A stretch of DNA of 27,313 bases from an uncultured Collinsella sp. (GTDB lineage Bacteria; Actinomycetota; Coriobacteriia; Coriobacteriales; Coriobacteriaceae): NCBI GenBank assembly GCA_900762015.1, contig CAAFEX010000068.1, forward strand, positions 1 through 27,313, in the 5' to 3' direction. Positions 7,602-15,198 of the stretch are shown piece by piece; the first letter of the stretch is position 1; each line of letters opens with the position of its first letter. A program made the position numbers and the translations under genes. The notes beneath the pieces are model-generated. The model worked only from the letters and a program-made list of their open reading frames with translations. It was not told the DNA's origin and did not search any database.

Positions 7602-10600
7602 ATGGCAAACTACAGTCCACAACACTTTGAGCCTCGGGCTAAGGCCGTCAACGTCAAGGGCGTTGCCAACCGCGCCGTCGCAACCGTTTTGACGGCGGGC
7701 CTCATTGCTCAGCCGCTCATGTCGCCGCTGGCGGCAATCGCCGCACCGTCAACCGATAACGGCGATTCTGTTCAGGGGGGGGGTAGTTCTGTAGAGAATA
7801 CCGTTGCCGCCGGTAACCAAGCGGTCGTAAAGACGGCTGCCCAGCTGGCCGAGGAGTCGGCAAAGCAGCTCAAGGACGCTCAGGCCGCCTACGATGCCGC
7901 CCAGAAGAAGGCCGACGCGGCGGGCCAGTCTCAAAAGCAGGCGCAGCAGCAAAAGAATCAGGCCTCGCAGGCCGTGAGCGACAACGAAATCGAGCAGAAC
8001 GCAGCAGAAGTCGCCGCGCTCCAGGAGAAGATTGACGAGCTCAAAGCCGCCGTCGAAAAGACCGAGCAGCAGCAGAAGAAGCTGGGCGACCTGAACGATC
8101 AGCTCGATCAGGCCAACAAGAGTGTCGAGGATAAGACCCAGGCGCTCAAGGACGCCAAGGCAAAGCAGGATGAGGCCAAGAAGGCCCTCGATGATGCCCA
8201 GGCCAAGCTCGAGGCCATGGGTATGGACGAGTACGAGGCTGCCAAGAAGGCCGTCGAGGACGCGCGGGCAAAGCTCGATGACGCCAACAAGGCAGTTACT
8301 ACTGCACAGGACAATCTGGACCAGGCCAAGGCTGCCGAGGCCAGCGCCCAGCAGGAAAAGCAGAATACCGAGGCAGCTTTGACGACTGCCCAGGCCAAGA
8401 AGCAGGAGACTGCCGCTGCTCTCGCAGCCGCAACCACCGCGCGCGATAACGCCCAGCAGAAGTTCAACCAGGCGCAGACCGCGCTCGATGCTGCCGTCTC
8501 GGGTACGGGTGTCGACCTGAGTGCGCTTGAGGCCGCCAAGATCGCTGCTGCTGGTGAGCTCAAGACCGCGAAGGCCGCGCTCGAAGCCGCGACGACTGCA
8601 GACGCCACCGCACAGGCGAACCTGCAGGCCGCGCAGACTGCCGCCACCGCCGCACAGGAGAAGGCCAACGCCGCCAACGCCGCCGTGGCATCTGCCCAGT
8701 CTGCATACGATGCGGCAAACAAGGAGTACAAGGACGCGGCCAGTAAGCGTGACGCCGCGAAGACGGCATACGAGCAGGCCCAGCAGACCGAGGCCGACAA
8801 GAAGGCGGAGTACGACCGACTTGTCGAGGTTCGTCAGCAGAAGCACAACGAGTTCGATCAGGCTCGTGCTGAAGTAACCGACGCGAAAAATGCATACGAT
8901 GCCGCAAACGCCGAGGTCGAGAAGCTCAACCAGCAGATTGCCGATCTCAAGTCAAACATGACCGTAGACCAGAATGTCATCAGTCAGGGTATGTTCGGCT
9001 TCATGAACTACATCATCGGCGGCAGCCAGTTCACAGCCACGCAGAAAAAGAACGCCCAGGAAGCCGTATCGATGTTGACCGGTGCCGCTGACAAGGCCGA
9101 ATGGTATGACCAGTACGTCGATCAGGACATGTCTCGCGACACCAATCCGCTTTCCTTGGAGCAGATGCGCAACGCCCTGACATATCTCGATACCCAGAAC
9201 AACCTCCGCAAGGCGAACGGTCAGTCGGCACTCAGCGTCAGCCTCCGCATGACTGTGGCAGCCGCCCTTAATACATCGTATTCATCGAACATCTGGGGGC
9301 ACTCGAACTGCTACTTCGACAACGGCGAAAATCTTGCCGGCGGAGGCGGTGCATATACCGGCGGCGAGACTGAGGATACGCTTGGCTGGCCATATACCGG
9401 TCTCTACACCCAGGAGAAAAAGGCGTTCGATAAGTACGTCGAGCAGTATGGTGACGCACTTGGAAGCCATCGATATGATTCCTACTATATCTACCAGCAC
9501 TACAACAGCATCTACCATGAGTGCGGGCATTATCTCAACATTATCGATGCCGGTACGAAGGCTATCGGCATCGCAACCGGTAGCGGTAAGAACACCGATT
9601 CCGAGGTAACCATATTTGATTACAGCGCTGATGACACGCAGGCCGATTTCACTGTCTCCGAGTTCAAGAAGCTCCTCAACGACTACATCGATTCCGCCTA
9701 CAACGCAGGCGGCACGCAGGAGCAGAAGGAGCAGCTGAAGCAGCTTCAGAATAAGCTGGCAGAGGCGCAGAAGAATTACGGTTCGACCAGCAATGCCTAC
9801 TACGCTGCCGTCAACAAAAAGGATTCCGCGCGCGACGCCTATACCGCGGCCGACACGAACGTGAACACCGCCAAGGGTGAGTACGAGAAGGCCAAGTCCG
9901 GCACCGCCGCCGCGAAGACGGCATATGACGCAGCGAAGGACGCACTCGGCGGAATCGACATCGAGTCCCTCAAGCAGAACCTCGATGCCGCCAAGAGCAA
10001 GGCCGCTACTGCCCAGGCAGCTCTCGATAAGGCTAACGCCACGCTTGCTGACAACAAGACGAAGGCGGCCGATGCCGCTGCTCACAAGGCGAAGGCTCGC
10101 AGCGCCCGCGACGCCGCCAAGGTAAAGTCCGATCAGGCCAACGAGGCGTATGGCAACGCTACCGCTTCGGTCAAGGACCTTGCCGCCAAGCGCGATGCCG
10201 CCCAGGCGGACCTTGCGAATAAGCAGGGCTCGCTTGACGAGGCAAAGAAGGCCGACGATGCCGCCCAGGCTGGTGTAGACAAGGCCCAGGCCGCAGATGT
10301 CCAGGCCGCGACTGCTCTTTCGGACGCCAAGCAGGCGGTTGCCGCCAAGGCGCAGGCTGTGTCCGACGCGCAGGCCAAGGCCAAGGCCGCCGAGGGCGAG
10401 CTGGCTACCGCGAACAAGGCCTTCGAGCGCTTCGCCGGCGCTCAGAAGGCGGTCGACGACGCCAAGGCCGCCTATGACGCCGCTGTCGCCGGTGTCGCCG
10501 ATGCCCAGAAGCAGCTCGAGGCCGCCAACGAAGCCGTCGTCGATGCGAACTTCGAGATCGTCAAGGCCAAGGCCGAGCTTGCCAACGACGAGGCACTCAA

Positions 10601-11057
10601 GGCCGATCTTGAGGCTGTCGACCACAAGGCATCCCTTGCCGCGGGCACGACGGGCAACGATAAGCTGGTCAAGCTTAACGCTGCCTACGCTCGCTACAAG
10701 GCTGCCGTCGATGCCGCCGCTGGCCTCAAGGCTGCGCTGAGCGATGCCGATGCCAAGCTGTCCGATGCCAACGACGCCTATGCCGCTGCACTGGCCGAGC
10801 TCGGAGATGCCAAGGATGTCCTGGCTGCCGCGCAGGCCGAGTACGACAAGTATCATCCCAAGGCTGAGCCGCAGGCCAAGCCCCAGGTTACGCAGGCCGC
10901 CGCAAAGGCCCCCGTTGCCAAGAAACAGGCTGCGCCTGCCGCGCTCGCCCAGACCGGTGATGACTCCGCTCTTGCGGGCGAGGTGTTCGTCATCGGCGGT
11001 ATCACCCTCGTGGCCGCGGGCGTGACGCTGGGCGATCGTCGTCGCAAGCACATGTAG
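7602..11057 (+). CDS. secreted, sortase-anchored coiled-coil protein with CAP (SCP/PR-1) domain
   Basis: A 1151-residue surface protein. Residues ~20-50 form a signal peptide ending near 'PLAAIAA'. An Ala/Lys/Gln/Asp-rich coiled coil spans ~76-453. A globular CAP-like domain lies at ~520-680, keeping the likely cavity residues of the family: His in WGHSNC, Glu in GENLAGG, and a Glu/His pair in HECGHYLNII. Two cysteines (NCYF and HECG) could form a disulfide. A second coiled coil covers ~705-1085. The C-terminus carries LAQTG at residues 1115-1119, a hydrophobic segment and a basic RRRKHM tail, the standard wall-sorting signal; LAxTG is the motif used by actinobacterial class E sortases. The start follows GGGAGA. 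The gene has its own terminator. Role inferred: wall-anchored adhesin or stalk; the CAP activity is unknown. Confidence 0.88.
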   Translation: MANYSPQHFEPRAKAVNVKGVANRAVATVLTAGLIAQPLMSPLAAIAAPSTDNGDSVQGGGSSVENTVAAGNQAVVKTAAQLAEESAKQLKDAQAAYDAAQKKADAAGQSQKQAQQQKNQASQAVSDNEIEQNAAEVAALQEKIDELKAAVEKTEQQQKKLGDLNDQLDQANKSVEDKTQALKDAKAKQDEAKKALDDAQAKLEAMGMDEYEAAKKAVEDARAKLDDANKAVTTAQDNLDQAKAAEASAQQEKQNTEAALTTAQAKKQETAAALAAATTARDNAQQKFNQAQTALDAAVSGTGVDLSALEAAKIAAAGELKTAKAALEAATTADATAQANLQAAQTAATAAQEKANAANAAVASAQSAYDAANKEYKDAASKRDAAKTAYEQAQQTEADKKAEYDRLVEVRQQKHNEFDQARAEVTDAKNAYDAANAEVEKLNQQIADLKSNMTVDQNVISQGMFGFMNYIIGGSQFTATQKKNAQEAVSMLTGAADKAEWYDQYVDQDMSRDTNPLSLEQMRNALTYLDTQNNLRKANGQSALSVSLRMTVAAALNTSYSSNIWGHSNCYFDNGENLAGGGGAYTGGETEDTLGWPYTGLYTQEKKAFDKYVEQYGDALGSHRYDSYYIYQHYNSIYHECGHYLNIIDAGTKAIGIATGSGKNTDSEVTIFDYSADDTQADFTVSEFKKLLNDYIDSAYNAGGTQEQKEQLKQLQNKLAEAQKNYGSTSNAYYAAVNKKDSARDAYTAADTNVNTAKGEYEKAKSGTAAAKTAYDAAKDALGGIDIESLKQNLDAAKSKAATAQAALDKANATLADNKTKAADAAAHKAKARSARDAAKVKSDQANEAYGNATASVKDLAAKRDAAQADLANKQGSLDEAKKADDAAQAGVDKAQAADVQAATALSDAKQAVAAKAQAVSDAQAKAKAAEGELATANKAFERFAGAQKAVDDAKAAYDAAVAGVADAQKQLEAANEAVVDANFEIVKAKAELANDEALKADLEAVDHKASLAAGTTGNDKLVKLNAAYARYKAAVDAAAGLKAALSDADAKLSDANDAYAAALAELGDAKDVLAAAQAEYDKYHPKAEPQAKPQVTQAAAKAPVAKKQAAPAALAQTGDDSALAGEVFVIGGITLVAAGVTLGDRRRKHM
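7775..7783 (+). repeat. G9 homopolymer within the surface protein gene
   Basis: Nine consecutive G bases covering codons 58-61 (end of Gln58 plus a Gly-Gly-Gly run), just after the signal peptide. Such tracts are prone to slipped-strand length change, which would frameshift the remaining 1090 codons. Confidence 0.9.
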
Positions 11058-11124
11058 CGATCCGGGCGTAGATTCTGCAACGAACTTCGTTTCATAGCAG
11101 GAACGCTTCGATAGCTTAACCGAT

Positions 11125-11166
11125 AAGGCCGGCGCGCTGTTAAACGCAGCGCGCCGGCCTTTCTTT
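11125..11166 (+). terminator. Rho-independent terminator of the CAP surface protein gene
   Basis: Perfect 15-bp arms at 11125-11139 and 11147-11161 (left arm AAGGCCGGCGCGCTG), a 7-nt loop, then a T-rich tail. It lies about 67 nt after the stop codon. Confidence 0.9.
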
Positions 11167-11177
11167 GCGTTGGTATC

Positions 11178-11217
11178 AAAAAGCCCGGTCGGTAGCCGCG
11201 AAAGCTACCGACCGGGC
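11178..11217 (-). terminator. Rho-independent terminator of the OPT transporter gene
   Basis: 14-bp perfect arms at 11183-11196 and 11204-11217 (GCCCGGTCGGTAGC) with a 7-nt loop. On the minus strand it is followed by five T bases. It faces the convergent surface protein terminator. Confidence 0.88.
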
Positions 11218-11240
11218 AAATCGTAGGCAATATAGTTTCT

Positions 11241-11258
11241 GTCGAGCAGCTGCTCGAC
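11241..11258. repeat. perfect 18-bp palindrome abutting the OPT transporter stop codon
   Basis: GTCGAGCAGCTGCTCGAC is fully self-complementary and begins at the base after the TAA stop (minus strand). As RNA it could form a small hairpin; its function is unknown. Confidence 0.6.
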
Positions 11259-12962
11259 TTAGCCCAGCAGGTTCAGGCCCACGGCGATAAAGGCCAGGAT
11301 AACGCCGACGATAGACTCGCCGCCCAGCAGGCCGCTGGCGACGACCAGGCCTTGCTCCTGGAGGGCAGCGTCCTTGGCGGCCTTTTCCTCGTCAGAAAGA
11401 CCGGCGGCGGCGTCGCGGTGCGCGGCCCACTTGTCGTAGGCGAGCTTGACGCAGGAGCCCAGGAAGGCCGTGAGCGACATGTAGAACGGCAGGTACACGC
11501 CCAAGCCGATCATCATGGCGGGAATGCCAAGCCAATACATGACGATACCGGCGATAAAACCGCCTGCGAACCACGGCACGCTCGGGATGCCCGAGACCAT
11601 GGTGGCGACTACGCTCGCCTGCGCGGCAACGAAGCTCTTGTCGGGACCAAAGGCGTCCGGACCATAGGCGGTGACGAGCGCGACCATGACGGCGGCAGCG
11701 ACCAGGGCGCCCACGATGCCGCCGATGGCCTGGCCGATCCACTGCGCACGCGGGTTGGTGCCCAGCACGGCGCCGGCCTTAAAGTCGTTCATGACGTCGC
11801 CCGCAAGGCCGCACGCCACGGCCACGATGCCGGCGATGAAGAACAGCTTGACCTGCGCGAGCTGCGCGAAGGCAGCCACGATGAGCATGACGATGAGGCC
11901 AAAGATCTCCATGGGGTCGATACCCGTCTGGCCGCAGCTCTGCGCACTCATGATGGTGGTGACAAAGGTGAACAGCGTGACGATGACGGCTGGAACGGGG
12001 CCAAGATCGAGTACGATGGCAACGATCACGGCGATGGCGGCAGCGCCCAGGCCGATGATACCGGCGTCGAGCTTAAGGGAGCCCGAGATGAGCGACTGCT
12101 CGTCGGTGTCGGTGGAGCTGTCGGCGGCGAGGCCGCGGACGATACCGGCGACCTGCGGCAGGATGTCCTTGAGGACGACGGCGACGCCAAAGCCCATCAT
12201 GAGGCCCATACCCAGGGACTTAACAATGCCCTGTGCGGTCATAACGTCAAACAGACCGGCAGCGGTGCCGCCGACAATGATGCCAAAGTTGCCCAGCAGC
12301 GCGCCGGCAAACCAGAACGCGACGGGGGCGAAGCCCACCAAAAAGCCGATGGACAGCAACATGGGCGAGTTGTAGATGGCAAAGGTCACGCCGGGGATAT
12401 TGAGCGTGCAAAGCATGCTGGGCACCACGCCCAGGGCGTCGCGCAGCACGCTGTAGATGCCGGCGATGGCCATGGAGCCAAAGAGCTGCTTGCCGGTCTT
12501 GCCGCCGGCCTCGGTCGCACGCAGGGTCTGAGCCGCGGCGTTGCCGGTGGGGAACTCAAGCGCGGCGTCCACGATAAAGTGACGGTGGATGAGTGCTGTC
12601 GCCAGAAGGCCCAAGATGGTGCCGGCGAGTGCCACGATAAACATGTCGAGCCAGCTGATCTGGTCGGCATAGCCCAGCATCCAGGCGCCCGGGATGGTAA
12701 ACGCCAGGCCGCCGGCGACCATGGCACCCGCGGACATGATGGTGTGGGTAACGTTGGCCTCGTTGAGGCTGGCGTTGCCCATGAGCTTAAGGAAGAACAG
12801 CGAAATGACGGCAGCGAAAATGATCGGCCAGGGGAGCGCACCCATCTTGAGGGCGGTATAGGCCGAGCTTGCCGTGATGATCACGCAGCCAAGGACGCCG
12901 ATGACGACGCCGCGTAGCGTGAGTTGCCCGCGCATCGAAGCGCGGTTCGAGGGATTGCTCAT
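11259..12962 (-). CDS. OPT-family (oligopeptide/YSL) transporter
   Basis: A 567-residue polytopic inner-membrane transporter with well over ten hydrophobic segments. The N-terminus 'LTLRGVVIGVLGCVIITASSAY' followed by 'MGALPWPIIFAAVISLF', and the later 'LEFPTGNAAAQTLRATE' loop, are characteristic of bacterial OPT proteins. Members move small peptides or metal chelates, probably driven by protons. The substrate is not readable from the sequence. Bacterial OPT proteins are commonly somewhat longer, around 600-650 residues, but both ends look natural here. ATG follows AAAGGAG with a 7-nt gap. The gene is monocistronic, with a structured leader upstream and its own terminator, and is divergent from coaX. 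Confidence 0.88.
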   Translation of the reverse strand: MSNPSNRASMRGQLTLRGVVIGVLGCVIITASSAYTALKMGALPWPIIFAAVISLFFLKLMGNASLNEANVTHTIMSAGAMVAGGLAFTIPGAWMLGYADQISWLDMFIVALAGTILGLLATALIHRHFIVDAALEFPTGNAAAQTLRATEAGGKTGKQLFGSMAIAGIYSVLRDALGVVPSMLCTLNIPGVTFAIYNSPMLLSIGFLVGFAPVAFWFAGALLGNFGIIVGGTAAGLFDVMTAQGIVKSLGMGLMMGFGVAVVLKDILPQVAGIVRGLAADSSTDTDEQSLISGSLKLDAGIIGLGAAAIAVIVAIVLDLGPVPAVIVTLFTFVTTIMSAQSCGQTGIDPMEIFGLIVMLIVAAFAQLAQVKLFFIAGIVAVACGLAGDVMNDFKAGAVLGTNPRAQWIGQAIGGIVGALVAAAVMVALVTAYGPDAFGPDKSFVAAQASVVATMVSGIPSVPWFAGGFIAGIVMYWLGIPAMMIGLGVYLPFYMSLTAFLGSCVKLAYDKWAAHRDAAAGLSDEEKAAKDAALQEQGLVVASGLLGGESIVGVILAFIAVGLNLLG

Positions 12963-12986
12963 ATAAAACTCCTTTGCGTATATCCG

Positions 12987-13025
12987 CTTCCCCCGGGAGC
13001 GCCGTTACGGATACGGCGCGGGAAG
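12987..13025 (-). promoter_or_regulatory. structured 5' leader hairpin of the OPT transporter gene
   Basis: Two collinear complementary blocks form one stem: CTTCCC with GGGAAG, and GCGCCGT with ACGGCGC, around a 7-nt loop, with a 6-nt bulge on one side. It ends about 24 nt before the ATG. No T run follows, so it is not an ordinary terminator. It could influence mRNA stability or translation. Confidence 0.45.
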
Positions 13026-13154
13026 TCGGGTTACCAAGGGCCGCCGCGTGAGCTCGCGCGCGACCGCGCACCAGTATAGCCGCAAGCTAGTCATTTTGGG
13101 ATGACTGGTTTAGGTAGGCGATATACTGCTGGGCAGACGAAAGGAGCGCCGACG

Positions 13155-14006
13155 ATGCTTAATGGGTGCGCATACATATTGACGGTCGACGTGGGTAACA
13201 CGTTCATTCGCTTTGGTCTGTTTGCCGAGGATTCGGCCGCGGCGCAGGAATGTCCGCTTGCGACGTGCGAGATCACCACGCCGTCGAGCATCACGGCAGA
13301 CGAGGTGCGCATGCGTCTCGTGCAGGTCATGGCCGCACTGGCGGCCGATGCGGGCATGCCGGGTGCGCTTGTGCCCGCGGCTGCCGTGCTGAGCTGCGTG
13401 GTCCCGGCGCTCGAGCGCCCGTGGAAGGTAGCGCTTTCCCGTACCTGTACGGGGCGCGTGCTCACCGTAGGGCCGGGACTTAAGACCGGCATGCCCGTGC
13501 ACTACGATGACCCGGCCGAGATCGGCCCCGACCGCATCGCCGATGCCGTGGCGGCCCGCGCCGTCTACGGCTCGCCGTGCATCGTGATCGACCTGGGCAC
13601 GACGACCAATATCGAGGTCATCGACGCGCGCGGCACCTTTGTCGGCGGCGTTATCGCGCCGGGGCTGGCCCTCGGCGCCCGCTCGCTCTCGGCGGCAGCA
13701 GCGCGCCTACCCCAGGTTGAGCCCTCGGCGCCGACGCACGTCATCGGCCGCAACACGCGCGAGGCCATGCGCTCGGGTGTGGTTTTGGGCGAGGTGGCGC
13801 GCATCGACGGCATGCTCGACATGGTGCTTGCCGAGATGCGTGCGACCAAGGCCGCGGGGGAAGGCAGCGTGCCCATCGTCATTACTGGCGACGATGCCGA
13901 GGCGCTTGCGGCGCTGGTCGGCCATAGCCTGACGGTCGACGATGCGCTGACGCTGCGGGGTCTCGCCGAGCTCTACCACATCAATCAAAAGCCCCGCCGC
14001 GCGTAG
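13155..14006 (+). CDS. coaX: type III pantothenate kinase
   Basis: A 283-residue cytoplasmic kinase that phosphorylates pantothenate, the first step of CoA synthesis. The ASKHA-fold nucleotide motif is DVGNT at residues 12-16. The segment 'PAEIGPDRIADAVAA' (~120-134) and 'VIDLGTTTNIEVID...GGVIAPGL' (~143-170) match CoaX signature motifs. The length is normal for the family, although slightly above the usual ~255 residues. The start at 13155 is preferred over an in-frame ATG at 13101 because AAAGGAG ends 8 nt before it and the kinase fold begins immediately. A TATACT box at 13122-13127 may be its -10 element, though no clear -35 is visible. A weak GC hairpin (13990-14017) overlaps the stop codon but lacks a T run. 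Confidence 0.93.
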   Translation: MLNGCAYILTVDVGNTFIRFGLFAEDSAAAQECPLATCEITTPSSITADEVRMRLVQVMAALAADAGMPGALVPAAAVLSCVVPALERPWKVALSRTCTGRVLTVGPGLKTGMPVHYDDPAEIGPDRIADAVAARAVYGSPCIVIDLGTTTNIEVIDARGTFVGGVIAPGLALGARSLSAAAARLPQVEPSAPTHVIGRNTREAMRSGVVLGEVARIDGMLDMVLAEMRATKAAGEGSVPIVITGDDAEALAALVGHSLTVDDALTLRGLAELYHINQKPRRA

Positions 14007-14088
14007 GGCGAGGGGCTGGTGGGATAAGCGCCCCTACCTTTCACCTGCTACAATGGGTCAAACTATTGCGATTTCGGAGGTGTCTGCC

Positions 14089-14610
14089 ATGTCGGACGAT
14101 CTTCATCAAACCGCGTCGGGCAAGCGCCGCGACGTTATTAGCTGGGATGAGTTCTTTATGAGCGTGGCCATCGCCGCGCAGCGCCGCAGTAAGGACCCCA
14201 ACACGCAGGTGGGCGCGTGCATTGCCAACACCAACCACCGCATCCTTTCGGTGGGCTACAACGGTACGCCCTCGGCGCTCAACGACGACTTTTTCCCGTG
14301 GGGCACGAGCGATGACCCGTTGCAGGACAAGCACAACTACGTGGTGCATGCCGAGGCCAACGCCGTGCTCAACTACCGCGGCTCGCTCAAAGACCTTGAG
14401 GGTTCCACGGTCTACGTTACGCTGTTCCCGTGCCACGACTGCGCCAAGATCCTGGCGCAGGTGGGCGTGGGCGAGGTTGTCTACCTGGACAACAAGTATG
14501 CCGACACCGACGACGGCCGCATCAGCCGCCGCATCCTCGACTCCTGCGGTATTAGCTACCGCCAGGTTATCGTCGATGTTCACATCGGCACCGGGGGACA
14601 GACTCAGTAG
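14089..14610 (+). CDS. deoxycytidylate (dCMP) deaminase, ComEB-like
   Basis: A 173-residue zinc hydrolase that converts dCMP to dUMP, feeding dTMP synthesis. The zinc site is visible as HAEAN at residues 87-91 and PCHDC at 114-118, the cytidine/deoxycytidylate deaminase signature. 'KDPNTQVGACIAN' and 'GYNGTPSALNDD' are also typical of the dCMP branch. The start at 14089 follows a GGAGG site; an in-frame ATG at 14053 has no such site and overlaps a possible -10 box (TACAAT, 14048-14053). It shares strand and spacing with coaX but may have its own promoter. Confidence 0.92.
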   Translation: MSDDLHQTASGKRRDVISWDEFFMSVAIAAQRRSKDPNTQVGACIANTNHRILSVGYNGTPSALNDDFFPWGTSDDPLQDKHNYVVHAEANAVLNYRGSLKDLEGSTVYVTLFPCHDCAKILAQVGVGEVVYLDNKYADTDDGRISRRILDSCGISYRQVIVDVHIGTGGQTQ

Positions 14611-14639
14611 CAACGGCGGTAATGGCAGGAGCGCATGGC

Positions 14640-14655
14640 GGTGCCACCCGGCACC
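14640..14655. repeat. short intergenic hairpin
   Basis: GGTGCC and GGCACC arms separated by ACCC, 30 nt after the dCMP deaminase stop. No T run follows on the plus strand, so a terminator role is uncertain. Nearby on the minus strand lies a GGGACGAGG string, perhaps a relative of the loop elements seen elsewhere in the window. Confidence 0.4.
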
Positions 14656-14688
14656 AAAAGGAGCCAAAAGCCTCGTCCCAAATTGACT

Positions 14689-14712
14689 GGTCGTGAAGGT
14701 GGTCGTGAAGGT
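14689..14712 (+). repeat. 12-bp tandem duplication in the intergenic region
   Basis: GGTCGTGAAGGT occurs twice in direct succession, upstream of the NifU-domain gene. No function is evident. Confidence 0.6.
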
Positions 14713-14811
14713 CGTGTCCGCGCGCATAGCGGGCGCCGGAGCGGGTACATGGCTGTAGTAACATAGCTCTGTCCGCGGGCTTGCCCGCGTTATTGTGAGA
14801 AAGGAGCCCCT

Positions 14812-15090
14812 GTGGCTGTTAACGAAGAGCTGCTTAAGAAGGTTCTTGAGGAGATCCGCCCCAACCTGCAGGCTGACGGCGGCGATATGGAGTACATCGG
14901 CGTTGACGACGAGGGTGTCGTTCAGCTTGAGCTCCAGGGCGCTTGCGCAGGCTGCCCCATGAGCGCGCTGACCCTGTCCATGGGCATCGAGCGCATCCTT
15001 AAGGAGCACGTGCCCGGTGTTACCCGCGTCGAGCAGGTCAATGCCTCTGGCGAGACCGACGATCTGTACGACGAGTACGCGCCGTTCTAA
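14812..15090 (+). CDS. NifU C-terminal-domain Fe-S scaffold/carrier protein
   Basis: A 92-residue protein made almost entirely of the NifU C-terminal (Nfu) domain, which binds a [4Fe-4S] cluster between two subunits and passes it to client enzymes. The CxxC pair is C45/C48 in 'GACAGCPMSALTLSMGIER', preceded by 'IRPNLQADGGDMEYIG', both classical for the family. GTG is the start, placed 5 nt after AAAGGAG. A small GC hairpin (CGCGGGC/GCCCGCG, 14774-14789) precedes the ribosome binding site. The acidic/aromatic tail 'DDLYDEYAPF' is not part of the domain. A client could be any local Fe-S protein; the activase upstream is one candidate, but this is conjecture. Confidence 0.92.
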   Translation: MAVNEELLKKVLEEIRPNLQADGGDMEYIGVDDEGVVQLELQGACAGCPMSALTLSMGIERILKEHVPGVTRVEQVNASGETDDLYDEYAPF

Positions 15091-15198
15091 GATGCGAAAG
15101 CTGCGGGCCATGTATTCCGCATAGACGTTACGCCCAAATTTGCGGCTGCGAGCGCAAGGCCCGCGGCCGCATTTGTATGTAGGGAGCAAGGGATCGAC

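Noticed and set aside
7773..7784. G9 tract as a sequencing error causing a false reading frame
   Set aside because: The frame continues cleanly from a signal peptide before the tract to the LAQTG anchor about 1050 codons later, so the present length is the in-frame one.
9282..11051. 589-codon minus-strand open frame opposite the second coiled coil
   Set aside because: Leu/Gly/Val repeats are the antisense reading of Ala/Lys/Asp-rich codons; there is no start signal or domain.
11352..12917. 521-codon plus-strand open frame opposite the OPT transporter
   Set aside because: Its translation is an Asp/Gly/His/Glu-rich string without recognisable domains, whereas the minus strand encodes a clear multi-span transporter with a good start.
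14567..14764. Small minus-strand frame with a His-Asp-Leu-His-like string
   Set aside because: The His-rich motif comes from reading the 12-bp tandem duplication antisense; no start signal or homology.
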